Positions 9,160-10,713 of a stretch of DNA of 10,713 nucleotides are shown here, piece by piece. The notes beneath the pieces are model-generated. The model had not been told where the DNA came from and made no database searches. It was given only the letters and a program-made list of their open reading frames with translations. The position numbers and the translations under genes are program-made. This stretch comes from Bacteroidota bacterium. GTDB taxonomy: Bacteria; Bacteroidota; Bacteroidia; Flavobacteriales; Flavobacteriaceae. The stretch spans positions 1-10,713 of the forward strand of contig JAHZIZ010000420.1 in the NCBI GenBank assembly GCA_022601215.1, written 5' to 3'. The stretch's first letter is position 1. Every line of letters begins with the position of its first letter.

Positions 9160-9199
9160 AACGAAACCTTACGATGTTAAAAAAAGAAGGGGTTTCGTT
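9160..9199. repeat. Inverted repeat between the LOG-family and aquaporin genes
   Basis: AACGAAACC (9160-9168) and GGTTTCGTT (9191-9199) are perfect 9-bp arms around a 22-nt loop. On the minus strand the loop contains a run of seven T, but no T-tract follows the stem, so it is at best an atypical terminator for the prmC-LOG operon, whose last stop codon is 13 nt upstream. It may instead be a regulatory site for the aquaporin gene. Confidence 0.4.
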
Positions 9200-9212
9200 A
9201 ATAAGTTAAGGA

Positions 9213-9803
9213 TCATGTTCTCTCTGGTTTTAACCATTTAGGAATTTGAGGAGCCTTAAAGGCCTCCATCTTTTGAAGTAGTTTTTCTTCGGAAGTATCT
9301 ACTAATAATAAATCATAGTTTTCCATTTTCAAGAATCCTTTCTTCACCATAGTTTCCAATAACTCTAGAAGATCGTCATAGAAACCATTTACATTGAGAA
9401 TTCCGATAGGTTTGGTATGCAATCCTAATTGCAACCAAGTTATAATTTCAAAAAGTTCTTCAAGGGTCCCAAATCCACCAGGTAAGACCATAAAACCGTC
9501 ACTTATTTCCTGCATTTTAAGCTTACGCTCATGCATGTTCTCTGTAGTGATTAATTCTGTCAAACCTAAATGCACAACCTCTTTTTTCTTGAGAAACTGC
9601 GGAATGATTCCTATCACTTTCCCATGTTTATTTAGCATGGTTTGAGCAATAGTGCCCATCACCCCAATTTTAGCAGCTCCATAGACCAAAAAAATATCTT
9701 TATCAACAAAGAGGTTCCCAGTCGCAATAGCCGCCGCGGTGATAGTGTCGTCGTTCCCGCTACTGCTTCCACAAAAAACACAAATTTTCTTAAGTTTACC
9801 CAT
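9213..9803 (-). CDS. LOG-family protein (TIGR00730 type), probable nucleotide phosphoribohydrolase
   Basis: The product is 196 residues from the ATG at 9803. It has a Rossmann-like fold signature: strand and phosphate loop KKICVFCGSSSG (5-16), VYGAAKIGVMG (40-50), the catalytic Arg93 in MHERK, and the PGGFGTLEE motif (108-116) with the catalytic Glu. LOG proteins split the N-glycosidic bond of nucleoside 5'-monophosphates; plant and some bacterial members release cytokinin bases, while many bacterial ones act on ordinary or damaged nucleotides. The true substrate cannot be told from the sequence. An upstream GTG at 9812 is in frame, but the ATG at 9803 fits the family's usual start and gives the common ATGxxxTAA-type 8-nt overlap with the prmC stop, so coupling is likely. 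In the glycine loop at 42-44 this protein has GAA instead of the usual GGG, a variation I believe occurs in relatives. Confidence 0.9.
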   Translation of the reverse strand: MGKLKKICVFCGSSSGNDDTITAAAIATGNLFVDKDIFLVYGAAKIGVMGTIAQTMLNKHGKVIGIIPQFLKKKEVVHLGLTELITTENMHERKLKMQEISDGFMVLPGGFGTLEELFEIITWLQLGLHTKPIGILNVNGFYDDLLELLETMVKKGFLKMENYDLLLVDTSEEKLLQKMEAFKAPQIPKWLKPERT

Positions 9804-10653
9804 AGCAAACACAATGCATCATTCGGTCTTTCCCAAAGATGTCTTTTTTTATTTTAATTTCTGAGAATTCAAGTTCTTCTAAGAGTTTTTTCATCTCAGT
9901 ACTAAGATACTCATTAATCTCGAAGTAAAGCGATCCTCCATCGGTCAAATGGGTCTTAGCCAATTCGCCAATTTTCCTGTAAAACATCAAAGGATCTTGA
10001 TCACTAACAAACAAAGCATCATCTGGTTCGTACGCCAACACATTTTGCTTCATCTTTACCTTCTCTAATTCACGAACATAAGGAGGGTTAGAAACAATGA
10101 TGTCATATTTTTTAGACAACTGACGGGCTTGAAGCACATCAACTTCTGAAAATAAAACGTCTACTTCATTTCTACATGCATTTTCTCTTGCCACCGCTAG
10201 GGCATTAACAGAAATATCAATGGCATCTACCTTTGCCTTCTGTAAATATTTAGCAATAGAAATGGCAATCACCCCAGAGCCAGTTCCAATATCCAATACA
10301 CAAGGAGACGCTAACGAAGTTTCACAATGATCCTCGATAATCCATTCCACAAGTTCTTCTGTTTCAGGGCGTGGTATCAGCGTGCTGGCATTGACAAAAA
10401 ATGGCAGCCCATAAAATTCGGTGCCACCAGTGATATATTGAACAGGCTCATGTCGTACTAGACGAAGAAGTGCATCTTCAAAATAGCGCAATTGCTCATC
10501 CAATACCCGCTCCTCTGCTTTTAACACGGTATCTATTCTAGAATAATTTAGAAAGTGTTCGGATAAGATTGAAAAAAAAGATTGAATCTCCTCAGTTGGG
10601 TACCTGCCTTCTAGCTGACTATAAAATTGCTTCTTAAGCTGTTTCAGTGTCAT
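9796..10653 (-). CDS. prmC: Peptide chain release factor N5-glutamine methyltransferase PrmC (HemK)
   Basis: PrmC methylates the glutamine of the GGQ motif in release factors RF1 and RF2 with S-adenosylmethionine, which raises termination efficiency. At 285 residues it has normal length. The N-terminal helical domain (about 1-85) recognises the release factor and ends in PVQYITG (70-76). IPRPETEELVEW (93-104) is a family hallmark. The methyltransferase domain has the SAM loop DIGTGSGVIA (121-130), Asp146 in AIDIS at the end of strand two, and the catalytic SNPPYV (188-193) whose NPPY holds the target glutamine. FEIN (244-247) and the C-terminal DIFGKDRM (271-278) also match. The ATG abuts the TAG of the upstream gene (TAGATG), and the LOG-family gene overlaps its end by 8 nt, so the three are probably one operon. 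No internal promoter was seen. Confidence 0.97.
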   Translation of the reverse strand: MTLKQLKKQFYSQLEGRYPTEEIQSFFSILSEHFLNYSRIDTVLKAEERVLDEQLRYFEDALLRLVRHEPVQYITGGTEFYGLPFFVNASTLIPRPETEELVEWIIEDHCETSLASPCVLDIGTGSGVIAISIAKYLQKAKVDAIDISVNALAVARENACRNEVDVLFSEVDVLQARQLSKKYDIIVSNPPYVRELEKVKMKQNVLAYEPDDALFVSDQDPLMFYRKIGELAKTHLTDGGSLYFEINEYLSTEMKKLLEELEFSEIKIKKDIFGKDRMMHCVCYG

Positions 10654-10713
10654 CTACAAATTCTTTAACATATGCACTCCGCAGGCATGATGGCCAGTAT
10701 CCCCCATTGGACC
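10654..10713 (-). CDS. C-terminal end of a probable GNAT N-acetyltransferase (cut by window edge)
   Basis: The 60 nt before the prmC start read on the minus strand as 19 codons and a TAG stop: GPMGDTGHHACGVHMLKNL. The frame directly abuts prmC and so looks like a real gene end. The pattern P-M-G-(D/N)-T-G-H-x-x-C-x-V-x-M-(L/V)-K-x-L is one I recall from the C-terminus of a small GNAT-family acetyltransferase found in Bacteroidota. GNAT enzymes move an acetyl group from acetyl-CoA to an amine; the substrate here is unknown. Nothing upstream can be seen, so length, start and catalytic core are unverified. If the recollection is wrong, it is still the 3' end of a gene in the prmC operon. Confidence 0.6.
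   Translation of the reverse strand, partial: GPMGDTGHHACGVHMLKNL

Overview
The window looks like core chromosome of a bacterium in the phylum Bacteroidota, most likely a marine-type member of the Flavobacteriaceae. The signs are AT-rich DNA, genes without Shine-Dalgarno sites, the Bacteroidota promoter element TAnnTTTG just upstream of three genes, a large secreted protein with a type IX secretion (Por_Secre_tail) C-terminus, a flavobacterial-type omega subunit, and a DUF6913-like gene between ligA and dapA. Every gene I can support is on the minus strand, so reading order runs from the high coordinates to the low ones.

In transcription order: (1) the last 19 codons of a gene, probably a GNAT acetyltransferase, then prmC (release-factor methyltransferase) and a LOG-family nucleotide phosphoribohydrolase. 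These abut or overlap and look like one operon. (2) A 99-nt gap with two inverted repeats, then an AqpZ-type aquaporin ending in a strong intrinsic terminator. (3) A 151-nt gap with a 16-bp perfect palindrome of LacI-family type, then a 1017-residue secreted multidomain protein followed by two terminator hairpins in a row. (4) ligA (NAD-dependent DNA ligase), a DUF6913-like unknown and dapA; the last two overlap by one base. (5) A well-formed promoter, then bamD, rpoZ (omega) and the 5' part of coaBC, tightly spaced and cut by the window edge.

The genes are mostly housekeeping: outer-membrane assembly, RNA polymerase, CoA synthesis, lysine and cell-wall precursor synthesis, DNA joining, translation termination and water transport. 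The accessory-looking item is the large secreted protein. I see no mobile element, phage gene, CRISPR array, toxin-antitoxin pair, defence cluster, tRNA or rRNA, and I do not think an undescribed multi-gene system is present. The points worth a second look are regulatory: promoter elements that overlap the longest possible start codons of bamD and the DUF6913 gene and so argue for downstream starts, a ligA transcript that may be leaderless and start just after a terminator hairpin, the LacI-like palindrome, and the repeat cluster before the aquaporin gene. No stretch over 300 bases lacks a gene; the largest gap is 151 nt.
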